Shown here piece by piece: positions 1 to 9,976 of a DNA stretch of 64,000 nt. A program made the translations under genes and the position numbers. Under the pieces are notes generated by a model. The model did no database searches, had not been told where the DNA came from, and saw nothing but the letters and a program-made list of their open reading frames with translations. The stretch comes from Arenimonas daejeonensis (GTDB lineage: Bacteria > Pseudomonadota > Gammaproteobacteria > Xanthomonadales > Xanthomonadaceae), in assembly GCF_007993735.1 (NCBI RefSeq), contig NZ_CP042453.1, positions 2,046,001 to 2,110,000 on the forward strand, in the 5' to 3' direction. Every line of letters starts with the position of its first letter. Position 1 is the first letter of the stretch.

Positions 1-476
1 TCCCACCAGGCCACGTCGTAGCCGTAGTTTTCCGCCAGGTCTCGCTGCCAGGCCTTGAGTTCATCAATGTGCCGCGGCTTGATCGCCACGTGGGCGTGGC
101 CGTCGCGCCAGTGCGCGTCGATGCCGTGGGTGGCGATGCGTTCGCGCACCAGGCGCACGCCCTCGAGCGACCAGTCGAACAGGCGGCGCGAGTCCTCGAT
201 GCCGACCAGGGCGGCGATCTTCGACTGGTCGCAGCTGTAGCCGAAGATCACCTGGCCGCCATTGCGGCCCGAGGCGCCCCAGCCGACGCGGCGGGCTTCG
301 AGCACGATCACCTTCAGGCCGGCCTGGGCCAGTTCCAGCGCTGCCGACAACCCGGTCAGGCCGGCGCCGAGCACGACGACGTCGGCGGTTTCGCGGCCCT
401 GGAGGCGCGGGTACTCCGGTGCCGGCGTGGCGGTGTCGTGGTACCAGGTGTGGGTGTGGGCGCTCGGCTGTCTCAT
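1..476 (-). CDS. puuB: Gamma-glutamylputrescine oxidase-like FAD oxidoreductase (3' part cut by window edge)
   Basis: The reading frame opens at ATG 476 on the minus strand and runs off the left edge, so only about 158 N-terminal residues are present. Residues 30-55 form a Rossmann dinucleotide fold of the DAO family (VVVLGAGLTGLSAALELA, then an acidic residue in VLEA), followed by the WGASGRNGGQ motif typical of PuuB/PauB and related amine oxidoreductases. The family oxidises gamma-glutamylputrescine to the gamma-glutamyl aldehyde using FAD and oxygen. It lies downstream of a gamma-glutamylpolyamine synthetase on the same strand, which fits the Puu/Pau pathway. A different amine substrate cannot be excluded. 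Confidence 0.8.
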   Translation of the reverse strand, partial: MRQPSAHTHTWYHDTATPAPEYPRLQGRETADVVVLGAGLTGLSAALELAQAGLKVIVLEARRVGWGASGRNGGQVIFGYSCDQSKIAALVGIEDSRRLFDWSLEGVRLVRERIATHGIDAHWRDGHAHVAIKPRHIDELKAWQRDLAENYGYDVAWW

Positions 477-510
477 GCGGTCCCTGCTCCGAAGTTCCAC
501 CCCCTCCCGG

Positions 511-577
511 CCTCCCCTGCCAGCAGGGGGAGGAGCAAAAAGCGGGCCTTTCTCCCTCCCCTGTTCACAGGGGAGGG
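511..577. repeat. REP-like pair of C/G-rich hairpins between puuA and puuB
   Basis: Two neighbouring palindromes sit in the 131-bp gap. Positions 511-533 form a stem with one bulged G. Positions 554-563 and 568-577 form a perfect 10-bp stem (CCCTCCCCTG / CAGGGGAGGG) with a TTCA loop. The same CCCTCCCC/GGGGAGGG core recurs at 28028-28050. This looks like a dispersed extragenic palindrome rather than a terminator, because no T-run follows. Confidence 0.6.
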
Positions 578-607
578 TCGGGGAGGGGTAAGCCCTTGCC
601 CAGCCCA

Positions 608-1986
608 TCACACCTGCCGCAGGTACCAGGCGTATTCCAGCGTGGTCACTTCGCGGCTGAAGCTGCGCAGTTCCTTGAGTTTCTGCTGGCCGTAGATGTG
701 ACGGAAGGATTCGCCGAATTGTTCTGCGACGAAATCGCTGGCCTGGAAATCGCGGATGGTGTCGCGCCAGAACAGCTCGCGGTGCTCGGTCTGCTCGTAG
801 GCATTGCCGGTGACCGGTGCACCCGGGTCGCCCTTGTCCTGCAGGCCCTGAAGGATGCCGGCCAGCACCGCGGCCGTGACCAGGTAGGGATTGGCGTCGG
901 CGCCGGCGATGCGGTGTTCGATGCGGATGTTGGCCGGGTCGGAATGCGGGATGCGCATGGCCACGGTGCGGTTGTTGAAACCCCAGGCGTCGTTCAGCGG
1001 TACGAAGGCGTTGAGCACGAAGCGCCGGTAGCTGTTGGCATGCGGCGCGAACAGCAGCATGCAGTCCTGGCTGGCCTTCTGCAGGCCGGCGACCGCGTGG
1101 CGCAGCGTGTCCGACGGTTTGTCCGGCGTGCAGGCGAAGATGTTCCTGCCGGCTTCGTCGAGCACGCTGACATGGATGTGGGTGCCGCTGCCGGCCTGGT
1201 CCACGAAGGGCTTGGCCATGAAGCTGGCGATCATGCCTGGTCTTCGGCCGTGGCCTTGATCACGCGGCGCAGCAGCAGCGCGTCGTCGCAGGCCAGCACG
1301 GCGTCGGCGCGGTGCTTGAGGTTGATCTCGAACTGGCCCGGTGCGTATTCGGCCACCGCGGTGTCAGCCGGGATGTCCTGGGCGGCACAGGCGTCGGCCA
1401 CCGCATCGGTGAACGACTGGTAGTCGTTCAGGTCCTGCATGTAATAGACCTGCGTGGTGGCGTTGCGTTCGCCGGTGCTGGGATTCACCGAGGTCTGCGG
1501 CCGGCCGTCATGCGTGAGTTCGGCGTCGAGCAGGTAGAACTCCAGCTCCACCGCCACCACCGGTGTCAGGCCGCGGTCCTTGAAACGCTGCACGACGCGC
1601 TTGAGCACTTCGCGCGGGTTGGCGGCGAACAGGCCACCCTGGCCGTCCTCCATCTGCAGCAGCAGCTGCGCCATCGGGCGGTGCTGCCACGGGATCACCC
1701 GCAGCGAACCCGGCACCGGACGGCAGATGCGGTCCTCGTCGCCGATGTCGTAACCCAGGCCGGTTTCCTCGACCGTGTTGCCGGTGATGTCGGTGGCGAT
1801 CAGCGACATCGGCAGGCAGACGCCGTTCTGGTAGACCTTCTCCAGCGCGTCGCGGGTGATGCGCTTGCCGCGCAGCAGGCCGTTCATGTCGGGCAGCAGC
1901 AGGTCGATCTGCTCGCAGTCGGGGAGCTGCGCGAGCGTGTCGGCGTCGGCGGCCGGGAGGGAAGACGGGGTCATGGACGAAGTCAT
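608..1986 (-). CDS. puuA: Gamma-glutamylpolyamine synthetase (glutamine synthetase family), one frameshift
   Basis: This is a glutamine-synthetase-family ligase that joins glutamate to a polyamine amino group with ATP, the first step of the Puu/Pau pathway. The N-terminal part (IDLLLPDMNGLLRGKRI) has the short PuuA-type beta-grasp, and the catalytic part carries VELEFYLLDAE, the AKPFVDQAGSGTHIHVS loop, the NSYRR motif and the NNRTVAMRIP segment. The frame breaks near 1236: restoring one G/C turns CAGGCATG into CAGGGCATG and rejoins ATAEDQ with GMIASFMAKP, giving about 459 residues. Start 1986 is preferred; 1974 is a second in-frame ATG. Its neighbour downstream is puuB. True glutamine synthetase GlnA is unlikely given the context. 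Confidence 0.8.
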
Positions 1987-2015
1987 GAGATACGGGCATC
2001 CGCAGGGGTCGCCGG

Positions 2016-2045
2016 ATACTAGCACTGGCCACAAGAGGCTGTAAA
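2016..2045 (-). promoter_or_regulatory. Candidate sigma-70 promoter for puuA-puuB
   Basis: On the minus strand TTTACA (2045-2040) and TAGTAT (2021-2016) are separated by 18 bp and lie about 30 bp ahead of the puuA start. Predicted from sequence only. Confidence 0.4.
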
Positions 2046-2170
2046 AATCCTCATCATTGAGAGTCGCCCGCTGGCCCGGAGACCGACGACCCGCGCCCTG
2101 AAAGGCTTTCAATGCGGCCTCATGGCCGACAGCGGCCCACCCGGTCTGTGCGAGAAACCACAAACCGCGT

Positions 2171-2179
2171 TGATAAAAT
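2171..2179 (+). promoter_or_regulatory. Candidate extended -10 promoter for the puuD operon
   Basis: The sequence TGATAAAAT (TG, one base, then TAAAAT) is an extended -10 box about 44 bp before the puuD ATG. No convincing -35 is visible at the right distance. It lies in the 236-bp divergent interval shared with puuA. Confidence 0.4.
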
Positions 2180-2222
2180 CAAACGCCCGGAGTAAGGTCG
2201 GACATCCCCTCGCGAGGCGCCT

Positions 2223-2993
2223 ATGCGTCGTATCCCGCTGGTCGGTCTGCCTTCGGACCGCAAACAGATCGGGCACCACCCCTTCCAGGCGGTGGGCGAG
2301 AAATACATACGCGCGGTGGTGGACGGGGCGGGTTGCCTGCCCGTGCTGATCCCCTCGCTGACGCCGCCGCTGGACCTGCGGGCGCTGCTGGAAAACCTGG
2401 ACGGCCTGCTGCTGACCGGCGCCTACAGCAACATCGAACCGCACCACTACGGCAAGGAAGCCAGCTACGCCGGCAACCTTCACGACCCCGCGCGCGACGC
2501 CACCGCGCTCGGCATCGTGCCGCTGGCGATCGAGATGCGGGTGCCGGTGCTGGCGATCTGCCGCGGCCTGCAGGAAGTGAACGTCGCATTGGGCGGCAGC
2601 CTGCACCAGAAGGTGCACGACATCCCCGGTTTCGACGACCACCGCGAGAACAATGACGACCCGTTGGGCGTGCAGTACGCGCCCTCGCATCCGGTGGACC
2701 TGGCGGAGGGCGGGGTGCTCGCCCGCATCGCCGGCGCGCGGCAGGCGATGGTCAACTCGCTGCACGGGCAGGGCCTGAAAGCACTGGGCCGCGACCTGGT
2801 GGTGGAAGCCACCGCGCCCGACGGCCTGGTCGAGGCGGTACGCCTGGACCTGGCGCGCGACGAGGACCCCGGGCCCTTCCTGCTGGCGGTGCAGTGGCAC
2901 CCGGAGTGGAGGGTCAGCGAAAATCCCTTCTACCTGGGCCTCTTCCAGGCCTTCGCGGCCGCCTGCCGCGAACGCGCCCACCAGCGAGCCTGA
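2223..2993 (+). CDS. puuD: Gamma-glutamyl-GABA hydrolase (class I glutamine amidotransferase fold)
   Basis: PuuD-type enzymes hydrolyse gamma-glutamyl-GABA to glutamate and GABA. The 256-residue protein shows LTGAYSNIEPHHY (PuuD/peptidase C26 signature), the nucleophile elbow AICRGLQEVNV with the catalytic Cys near residue 117, and the catalytic His/Glu in VQWHPEW near residue 222. It is first in a rightward operon whose next gene starts 1 bp after its stop. Length and motifs are normal for the family and the frame is intact. Confidence 0.9.
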   Translation: MRRIPLVGLPSDRKQIGHHPFQAVGEKYIRAVVDGAGCLPVLIPSLTPPLDLRALLENLDGLLLTGAYSNIEPHHYGKEASYAGNLHDPARDATALGIVPLAIEMRVPVLAICRGLQEVNVALGGSLHQKVHDIPGFDDHRENNDDPLGVQYAPSHPVDLAEGGVLARIAGARQAMVNSLHGQGLKALGRDLVVEATAPDGLVEAVRLDLARDEDPGPFLLAVQWHPEWRVSENPFYLGLFQAFAAACRERAHQRA

Positions 2994-2994
2994 C

Positions 2995-4378
2995 ATGGCC
3001 AAGAAAAAGAACCGAAACAGACCCCGGAAGAACAGCAGGAGAGCACGCTCAAACGCTGGCTGAAGGAACGCCGCATCACCGAGGTCGAATGCCTGGTGCC
3101 CGACATCACCGGCAATGCGCGCGGCAAGATCATCCCGGCGGCGAAGTTCTCGCACGACTACGGCACGCGCCTGCCCGAGGGCATCTTCGCCACCACGGTC
3201 ACCGGCGAATACCCGGACAATTACGACGAACTGGTCAGCCCCTCCGATTCGGACATGGTGCTGCGCCCCGACCCGGACACCGTGCGCATGGTGCCCTGGG
3301 CCACCGACCCGACCGCGCAGATCATCCACGACTGCTACAGCAAGGACGGCAAGCCGCACGAGCTGGCGCCACGCAACGTGCTGCGGCGCATCCTGGATAT
3401 GTATGCCGGCATCGGCCTGAGCCCGGTGATCGCGCCGGAGCTGGAATTCTTATGGTCCAGCGCAACACCGACCCGGACTTCCCGCTGCAGCCACCCGCCG
3501 GCCGCAACGGCCGCCCGGAGACCGCGCGCCAGTCGTATTCAATCGACGCGGTGAACGAGTTCGACCCCATCCTCGACCTGATGTACGACTACTGCGAGGC
3601 GATGGAACTGGACGTGGACACCCTGATCCACGAATCCGGCGCCGCCCAGCTGGAAGTGAACTTCGAACACGCCGACCCGCTGTCGCGCGCCGACCAGGTG
3701 TTCCTGTTCAAGCGCACCATGCGCGAGGCGGCGATGCGCCACGGCATCTACGCCACCTTCCTGGCCAAGCCGATGGAGAACGAACCGGGCAGCTCGATGC
3801 ACATCCACCAGAGCCTGGTGGACACCGAAACCGGCAAGAACGTCTTCGCCGGCGCGCGCAAGGGCCAGCACAGCAAGACCTTCATGCATTACCTGGGCGG
3901 CCTGCAGAAATACGTGCCGGCGGCGATGGCGATCTTCGGCCCGAACGTGAACTCCTACCGGCGCCTGGCCTTCGGCGAGGTGTCGCCCAAGAACGTGCAG
4001 TGGGGTTACGACAACCGCACCTGCGGTTTGCGCGTGCCGCTGGACACGCCGGAAAACACCCGGGTGGAAAGCCGCTTCGCCGGTTCGGACGTCAATCCCT
4101 ACCTGGCGCTGGCGGCGACCCTGGCCTGCGGCTACCTCGGCATCCAGGAAAAACTGGAACCGACCCCGCCGCTGGCCGGCAGCGCCCACGCCAAGGGTTA
4201 CGACCTGCCGCGTTCGCTGGAGGAGGCCATCGTGCTGTTGCGCAAGTCCAAGCCGCTGAGGGCCATGCTGGGCGAACGTTTCGTCAAGGCCTACACCTCG
4301 GTCAAGGAAAAGGAACACCAGACCTATCTGCGCGTCATCAGTTCGTGGGAACGGGAGTTCCTGCTCTTGAACGTCTGA
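2995..4378 (+). CDS. Second gamma-glutamylpolyamine synthetase, two frameshifts
   Basis: This is another glutamine-synthetase-family protein of PuuA type, about 461 residues once two frame breaks are repaired. The first break is near 3012 in an A-rich run just after the start. The second is near 3450, where ELEF meets MVQRNTDPDFPLQPP and one T is missing. Conserved parts include VECLVPDITGNARGKI, LIHESGAAQLEVNFEH, the FLAKPMENEPGSSMHIHQS loop, NSYRR and GYDNRTCGLRVP. It follows puuD by 1 bp and precedes the aminotransferase by 9 bp. The divergent puuA differs clearly in sequence, so the pair probably differ in polyamine substrate (inference). Confidence 0.8.
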
Positions 4379-4387
4379 GGAAAACAC

Positions 4388-5760
4388 ATGGATCCGATCG
4401 ACACCCGCACCCTGCAGCAGCTCGATGCCGCGCACCACCTGCATCCGTTCAACGACAACGCCGCGCTGGCGAAGCGTGGCACCCGCATCCTCACGAAAGG
4501 CGAGGGCTGCTACGTCTGGGACGCCGAGGGCAACAAGCTGCTGGACGCTTTCGCCGGCCTGTGGTGCGTGAACATCGGCTACGGCCGCAAGGAACTGGGC
4601 GAGGCCGCGTCGAAGCAGATGACGCAGCTGGCCTACTACAACAGCTTCTTCCAGTGCACCACCGAACCCACGGTTCGGCTGTCCGCGAAGTTGGCGGAGC
4701 TGTGCCCGGGCGACCTCGACCTCGCCTTCTTCTCGAACTCCGGCTCCGAGGCCAACGACACCATCCTGCGCATGGTGCGGCACTTCTGGGCGGTGCAGGA
4801 CCAGCCGCAGAAGAACATCTTCATCGGCCGCCACAACGGCTACCACGGCTCCACCGTGGCCGGCGCCAGCCTGGGCGGCATGAAGGGCATGCACAAGCAG
4901 GGCGGCCTGCCGATCCCCGACATCCACCACATCGATCCGCCGTTCTGGTTCGGCGACGGCGGCGAAATGGGCGAGGAGGAATACGGCCTGCTCTGCGCCA
5001 AGCGGCTGGAGGACAAGATCCTGGAGCTCGGCCCGGATCGCGTCGCCGCCTTCATCGGCGAACCGATCATGGGTGCCATCGGCGTCTACATCCCGCCGAA
5101 GAACTACTGGAAGGAAATCGAGCGTATCTGCCGCAAGTACGACGTGCTGCTTGTGGCCGACGAGGTGATCTGCGGTTTCGGCCGCACCGGCGAGTGGTTC
5201 GCCAGCCAGTACTACGGCTTCCAGCCCGACATCATGACCCTGGCCAAGGGCATCACCAGCGGCTACATCCCGCTGGGCGCGGTGATGTTCAACCACCGCG
5301 TCGCCGAGGTGCTGGCCACCAGGGGCGGCGAGCTGGCGCACGGCTACACCTATTCGGGCCATCCGGTGTGCGCGGCGGTGGCGCTGGAGAACATCCGCAT
5401 CCTGCAGGACGAGAAGATCGTCGATACCTGCCGGGTCGATATCGGTCCCTACCTGGCGGAGAAGTGGAAAGCCTGGGCGAGCACCCGTTGGTCGGCGAAG
5501 CCCGTATCGCCGGCATGGTTGGTGCACTGGAACTGGTGCCGAAAAAGCCGTCACGCGAATTTTTCCCGGACCGGGGCCGGGTGGGGCAGTTGTGCCGCGA
5601 CTTCGCCCTGAAGAACGGCCTGATCCTGCGCGCCACCAACGACGCCATGCTGCTGTCGCCGCCGCTGGTGATCAGCCGGGCCCAGGTGGACGAGCTGGCC
5701 GAGAAGGCCTGGAAATCGCTGGACCAGACCGCGAAGGAGCTGGGCATCGCCACCCGCTGA
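4388..5760 (+). CDS. spuC: Putrescine-pyruvate-type class III aminotransferase, one frameshift
   Basis: This is a fold-type I, class III (omega) aminotransferase of about 457 residues. FSNSGSEANDT binds the PLP phosphate, HNGYHGST and LLVADEVICGFGRTG are conserved family segments, and TLAKGITSGY carries the PLP-binding lysine. SpuC-type enzymes move an amino group from putrescine or related diamines to pyruvate, and the neighbours (puuD, two synthetases, Pot importer) support that assignment. The frame breaks near 5470 between AEKWK and LGEHPLVGEARIAGMVG, consistent with one missing base. A beta-alanine:pyruvate transaminase role is the main alternative. Confidence 0.75.
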
Positions 5761-5864
5761 GCAAAGGCTCGGAAAGGCGGGCGCAGGCTGGCCCGTGCAG
5801 GTCCGCTGTGTATGATGGAAACCGCAGATTCACACTGGTTCGTTCACCTCCAAGGGGAAGTTCG

Positions 5865-7016
5865 ATGAAACTCAGGATGTCTGCCTTGCTGCTTGCCATG
5901 ATGGCCGCCGGTTGCGGCCGCGAAGATGCCGCCGACACCGCCACCGCGCCCGACGCGGCGCCGGCCGAGACCGCCAAGGTCCTCAACGTCTACAACTGGT
6001 CCGACTACATCGCCGAGGACACCATCGCGAACTTCGAGAAGGAGACCGGCATCAAGGTCACCTACGACGTGTTCGATTCCAACGAGGTGCTGGAAGCCAA
6101 GCTAATGGCCGGCAACACCGGCTACGACCTCGTGGTGCCGTCGCTGACCTTCCTCTCGCGGCAGATCCAGGCCGGCGTGTTCCTGCCGCTGGACAAGTCC
6201 CGCTTGCAGAACTACGGCAACCTGGATCCGGCCTTCATGGCCCTGCTGGCCCAGAACGACACCGACAACACGCACTCCATTCCTTATCTCTGGGGCACCA
6301 CCGGCATCGGCTACAACGTCGAGAAGGTGAAGGAAGCCCTGGGCGAGGATGCGCCGACCGACAGCTGGGCCCTGGTGCTTGAACCGGAGAACCTGGCCAA
6401 GCTCAAGGGCTGCGGCGTGGCCTTCCTCGACACGCCGTCCGAGATCATCCCGCCGGTGCTGCGCTACCTGGGCGAAGAACCCAACAGCTTCGACGAGGCG
6501 GTGATCCAGAAGGCCGTGGACCGCCTGACGGAGCTGCGTCCCAGCATCACCTACTTCCACTCCTCGCAGTACATCAACGACCTGGCCAACGGCGACATCT
6601 GCGTGGCGGTGGGCTGGTCGGGCGACATCATCCAGGCGCAGGCCCGCGCCGCCGAAGCGGCCGAGGCCAATCCGGACAAGCCCGGCGTCGAGATCAGCTA
6701 CGTCATCCCGAAGGAAGGCGCGCCGATGTGGTTCGACATGCTGGCGATCCCGAAGGACGCGCAGAACATCGACAACGCCTACGTGTTCCTGGACTACCTG
6801 ATGCGCCCCGAGGTGATGGCAGGCATCCAGAACTACGTCGCCTATGCCAGCGCCAACCAGGCGGCATTGCCGATGGTGGACCAGGCGATCCTGGACGACC
6901 CGGGCATCTACCCGACCGAAGAAGCGAAGAAGGGCCTGTTCACGCTGGCCGTGCTGCCGCCGGAAGTGGACCGCCTGTTCACCCGGCACTGGACCACACT
7001 CAAGACCGGGCAGTAA
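5865..7016 (+). CDS. potF: Putrescine/polyamine ABC transporter substrate-binding lipoprotein
   Basis: This is a PotF/SpuD/SpuE-like periplasmic binding protein of 383 residues. Residues 1-17 form a signal with lipobox MAAGC, so it is probably lipid-anchored. The mature part starts LNVYNWSDYIAEDTIANFEKETGIKV, the hallmark of the PotD/PotF family, and keeps IPYLWGTTGIGYN and VPKEGAPMWFD-like segments that line the polyamine pocket (here VIPKEGAPMWFDMLAIP). Start ATG 5865 has AAGGGGA 7 bp upstream; longer upstream codons in frame lack a signal. A hairpin follows the stop before potG. Confidence 0.9.
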   Translation: MKLRMSALLLAMMAAGCGREDAADTATAPDAAPAETAKVLNVYNWSDYIAEDTIANFEKETGIKVTYDVFDSNEVLEAKLMAGNTGYDLVVPSLTFLSRQIQAGVFLPLDKSRLQNYGNLDPAFMALLAQNDTDNTHSIPYLWGTTGIGYNVEKVKEALGEDAPTDSWALVLEPENLAKLKGCGVAFLDTPSEIIPPVLRYLGEEPNSFDEAVIQKAVDRLTELRPSITYFHSSQYINDLANGDICVAVGWSGDIIQAQARAAEAAEANPDKPGVEISYVIPKEGAPMWFDMLAIPKDAQNIDNAYVFLDYLMRPEVMAGIQNYVAYASANQAALPMVDQAILDDPGIYPTEEAKKGLFTLAVLPPEVDRLFTRHWTTLKTGQ

Positions 7017-7028
7017 GACCGCACCCAG

Positions 7029-7050
7029 GGGCGGGCCTGCGGGCCCGCCC
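7029..7050 (+). other. Intercistronic stem-loop between potF and potG
   Basis: Positions 7029-7037 (GGGCGGGCC) pair perfectly with 7042-7050 around a TGCG loop. No T-run follows, so it is more likely an mRNA-stabilising or partial attenuating hairpin than a full terminator. Such hairpins are common after the binding-protein gene of ABC operons. Confidence 0.5.
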
Positions 7051-7071
7051 TTCACGCAACGGGACATCACG

Positions 7072-8217
7072 ATGGCAGCAGTGGCCAATGGCGCGTCCGC
7101 GGGCACGCCGAAGAATGAAAAGCTTGGCGCGGACAACTACCTGCGCATCGAGGTGGTACGCAAGGAATTCGACGGTTTCGTGGCGGTGGACGACGTCAGC
7201 CTGTCCATCCGCAAGGGTGAGATCTTCGCCCTGCTGGGCGCCTCGGGCTGCGGCAAGTCCACCCTGCTGCGGGTGCTGGCGGGTTTCGAGAAGCCGACCA
7301 AGGGCAGGGTGGTGCTGGACGGCCAGGACATCACCGACCTGCCACCCTACGAGCGGCCGATCAACATGATGTTCCAGTCCTACGCGCTGTTCCCGCACAT
7401 GACCGTCGAGCAGAACATCGCCTTCGGCCTGAAGCAGGACGGCATGCCGAAGGCGCAGATCGCCGCCCGGGTGACCGAGATGCTGGCCCTGGTGCAGATG
7501 GAGAAGTTCGCCAAGCGCCGGCCGCACCAGCTCTCCGGCGGCCAGCAGCAGCGCGTGGCGCTGGCGCGGTCGCTGGCCAAGAGCCCGAAGCTGCTGCTGC
7601 TGGACGAACCGATGGGTGCGCTGGACAAGAAGCTGCGCTCGCAGATGCAGCTGGAGCTGGTGAACATCGTCGAACGCCTGGGCGTGACCTGCGTGATGGT
7701 GACCCACGACCAGGAAGAGGCCATGACCATGGCGCACCGCATCGCGGTCATGGATTCGGGCTGGATCCGCCAGGTCGCCACGCCGGACGAGATCTATGAA
7801 CAGCCCAACTGCCGCTTCACCGCCGAGTTCATCGGTTCGGTGAACCTGATCGAAGGCAAGATCAAGGACGACGAGAAGGACTTCATCACCATCGCCAGCC
7901 CGGCGCTGGACTGCCTGGCCTACGTCGGCCACGGCGTGACCGGCTTCGAGGGCCAGGACGTGGCGCTGGCGCTGCGGCCGGAGAAGATCGCGGTCAGCAA
8001 GGACGAACCCACGCAGCCGCACAACAAGGTGCGCGGCACCATCGAGGAGATCGCCTATTTCGGCAGCCACTCGGTGTTCCATGTGCGCCTGGCCGGCGGT
8101 ACCAAGATCCTGGCCAACATGATCAACAGCCAGCGCTGGGCCAGCGAGAAGTTCACCTGGAACGACAACGTCTGGCTGAGCTGGGACGACCAGGCCGGCG
8201 TGGTGCTGACTTCGTGA
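7072..8217 (+). CDS. potG: Polyamine ABC transporter ATP-binding protein
   Basis: This 381-residue ABC ATPase belongs to the PotA/PotG type. It has Walker A GASGCGKST, the Q-loop MMFQSYALFPHM, signature LSGGQQQRVALARS, Walker B LLLLDEP and H-loop VMVTHDQEEAMTMAHR, and then a C-terminal TOBE regulatory domain from about residue 290. It energises import by the PotH/PotI membrane pair. The start at 7072 follows CGGGACATCACG. The stop overlaps the potH start. Confidence 0.92.
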   Translation: MAAVANGASAGTPKNEKLGADNYLRIEVVRKEFDGFVAVDDVSLSIRKGEIFALLGASGCGKSTLLRVLAGFEKPTKGRVVLDGQDITDLPPYERPINMMFQSYALFPHMTVEQNIAFGLKQDGMPKAQIAARVTEMLALVQMEKFAKRRPHQLSGGQQQRVALARSLAKSPKLLLLDEPMGALDKKLRSQMQLELVNIVERLGVTCVMVTHDQEEAMTMAHRIAVMDSGWIRQVATPDEIYEQPNCRFTAEFIGSVNLIEGKIKDDEKDFITIASPALDCLAYVGHGVTGFEGQDVALALRPEKIAVSKDEPTQPHNKVRGTIEEIAYFGSHSVFHVRLAGGTKILANMINSQRWASEKFTWNDNVWLSWDDQAGVVLTS

Positions 8218-9130
8218 AGAAACTGGCTGCCCCCTCCGCAAGCGCCTGCCCGGCCCACGCTGGCTGGTGATCGCGGTGCCCTACCTGTGGATGCTGCTGT
8301 TCTTCGCCATTCCGTTCGCGATCGCGCTCAAGATCAGCTTCTCGTCCGCTGCGATCGCCATGCCGCCGTACACCGACCTGGTCAGCTGGGCAGGCGACAA
8401 GCTGCAGCTGAGCATCAACACCGGCAATTACCTGTTCCTGCTGCGCGACAGCCTGTACGTCAACGCCTACCTGAGCTCGCTCAAGATCGCGGTGGTGTCG
8501 ACCTTCCTGTGCCTGCTGGTGGGGTATCCCATCGCCTACGCCATCGCCCGGATGTCGCCGGCGAACCGCAACATCGCCCTGATGCTGGTGATCCTGCCGT
8601 CCTGGACCTCGTTCCTGATCCGCATCTACGCCTGGGTCGGCATCCTCAAGAACAACGGCCTGCTCAACAATTTCCTGATGGGCCTGGGCCTGATCGACCA
8701 GCCGCTGCAGATCCTGCACACGCCCATCGCGGTCTACATCGGCATCGTCTACGCCTACCTGCCGTTCATGGTGCTGCCGCTGTATTCGAACCTGGTCAAG
8801 CACGACCACCGCCTGCTCGAGGCCGCCAACGACCTGGGCGCGCGGCCGTGGAAGTCCTTCCTCACCATTACGCTGCCGCTCTCCAAGGCCGGCATCATCG
8901 CCGGCGCCATGCTGGTGGCGATCCCGGTGGTGGGCGAGTTCGTGATCCCGGAAATGCTCGGCGGCGCCGACACGCTGATGATCGGCCGGGTGCTGTGGCA
9001 GGAGTTCTTCAACAACCGCGACTGGCCGGTGGCCTCGGCGGTGGCGATCGTGATGCTGGTGCTGCTGATCGTGCCGATCATGATCTTCCACCGCTACCAG
9101 TCGAAGGAAATGGAGTCGAGACTGTCATGA
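8214..9130 (+). CDS. potH: Polyamine ABC transporter permease PotH-like, frameshift near N-terminus
   Basis: This is a binding-protein-dependent permease with about six membrane helices and the EAA loop EAANDLGARPWKSFLTITLPLSKAGI. The natural start appears to be GTG 8214, overlapping the potG TGA. A C missing from the C-run at 8230-8234 then breaks the frame; restoring it gives MKKLAAPLRKRLPGPRWLVI. Without repair the first usable start is GTG 8267, which would cut the cytoplasmic tail and part of helix 1. The repaired length is about 305 residues. Confidence 0.85.
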
Positions 9131-9972
9131 GCGCCGGCCGTGGCAATTCCGGGTTCACCAAGGCCATGCTGGTGCTGGGCTTCGTGTTCCTCTATGCGCC
9201 CATCCTCAGCCTGATGGTGTATTCGTTCAACGAATCGCGGCTGGTGACGGTGTGGTCGGGTTTTTCGGTGAAGTGGTACGGCGAGCTGTTCCGCGACCAG
9301 CAGATGATGTCGGCGGCCTGGGTCAGCATCCAGGTGGCGTTCTGGACCGCCTGCGCCTCGGTGGTGCTGGGCACGATGGCGGCGATGATCATGACCCGCT
9401 TCCGCAACTTCCCCGGCAAGACCGTGTTCGGCGGCCTGATCACCGCGCCGCTGGTGATGCCCGAGGTGATCACCGGCCTGTCCATCCTGCTGCTGTTCGT
9501 GTCGCTGGGGCCGGTGATCGGCATCGGCGAACAGCGCGGCATGCTGACCATCTGGATCGCCCACGTCACCTTCTGCATGGCCTTCGTCACCGTGGTGATC
9601 AGTTCGCGGCTGGGCGAACTGGACCGTTCGCTGGAAGAGGCGGCGATGGACCTGGGCGCCAACCGCCTGAAGGTGTTTTTCGTGATCACGCTGCCGATCA
9701 TCGCGCCGGCCCTGATCTCGGGCTGGCTGCTGGCCTTCACCCTGTCGCTGGACGACCTGGTGATCGCCAGCTTCGTCTCGGGCCCGTCATCGACCACGCT
9801 GCCGATGAAGGTGTTCTCCTCGGTGCGGTTGGGCGTGAGCCCGAAGATCAATGCGCTGGCCACCCTGATGATCCTGGCGGTGTCGATCGCCGCCCTGGTC
9901 GGCTGGTGGGTGATGACCCGCGAGGACAAGAAACGCCAGCGCGACATGCAGATGGCGTTGCAGAAGGGCTGA
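9127..9972 (+). CDS. potI: Polyamine ABC transporter permease PotI-like
   Basis: This 281-residue permease is the second membrane subunit of the importer. Hydrophobic helices begin at residue 14 (MLVLGFVFLYAPILSLMVYSF), and the EAA loop is EAAMDLGANRLKVFFVITLPIIAPAL. It overlaps potH by ATGA (9127-9130), indicating translational coupling. The segment LDDLVIASFVSGP is typical of PotC/PotI. The frame is intact. Confidence 0.92.
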   Translation: MSAGRGNSGFTKAMLVLGFVFLYAPILSLMVYSFNESRLVTVWSGFSVKWYGELFRDQQMMSAAWVSIQVAFWTACASVVLGTMAAMIMTRFRNFPGKTVFGGLITAPLVMPEVITGLSILLLFVSLGPVIGIGEQRGMLTIWIAHVTFCMAFVTVVISSRLGELDRSLEEAAMDLGANRLKVFFVITLPIIAPALISGWLLAFTLSLDDLVIASFVSGPSSTTLPMKVFSSVRLGVSPKINALATLMILAVSIAALVGWWVMTREDKKRQRDMQMALQKG

Positions 9973-9976
9973 AACC

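Noticed and set aside
608..2163. puuA as a decayed pseudogene
   Set aside because: The single break fits one missing base, and both halves keep all conserved residues, matching the error pattern across the window.
5788..5816. Promoter directly ahead of potF (TATGAT at 5811)
   Set aside because: The -35 at the right distance (CTGGCC) is poor and the gene lies in a tightly spaced operon, so support is too weak to list.
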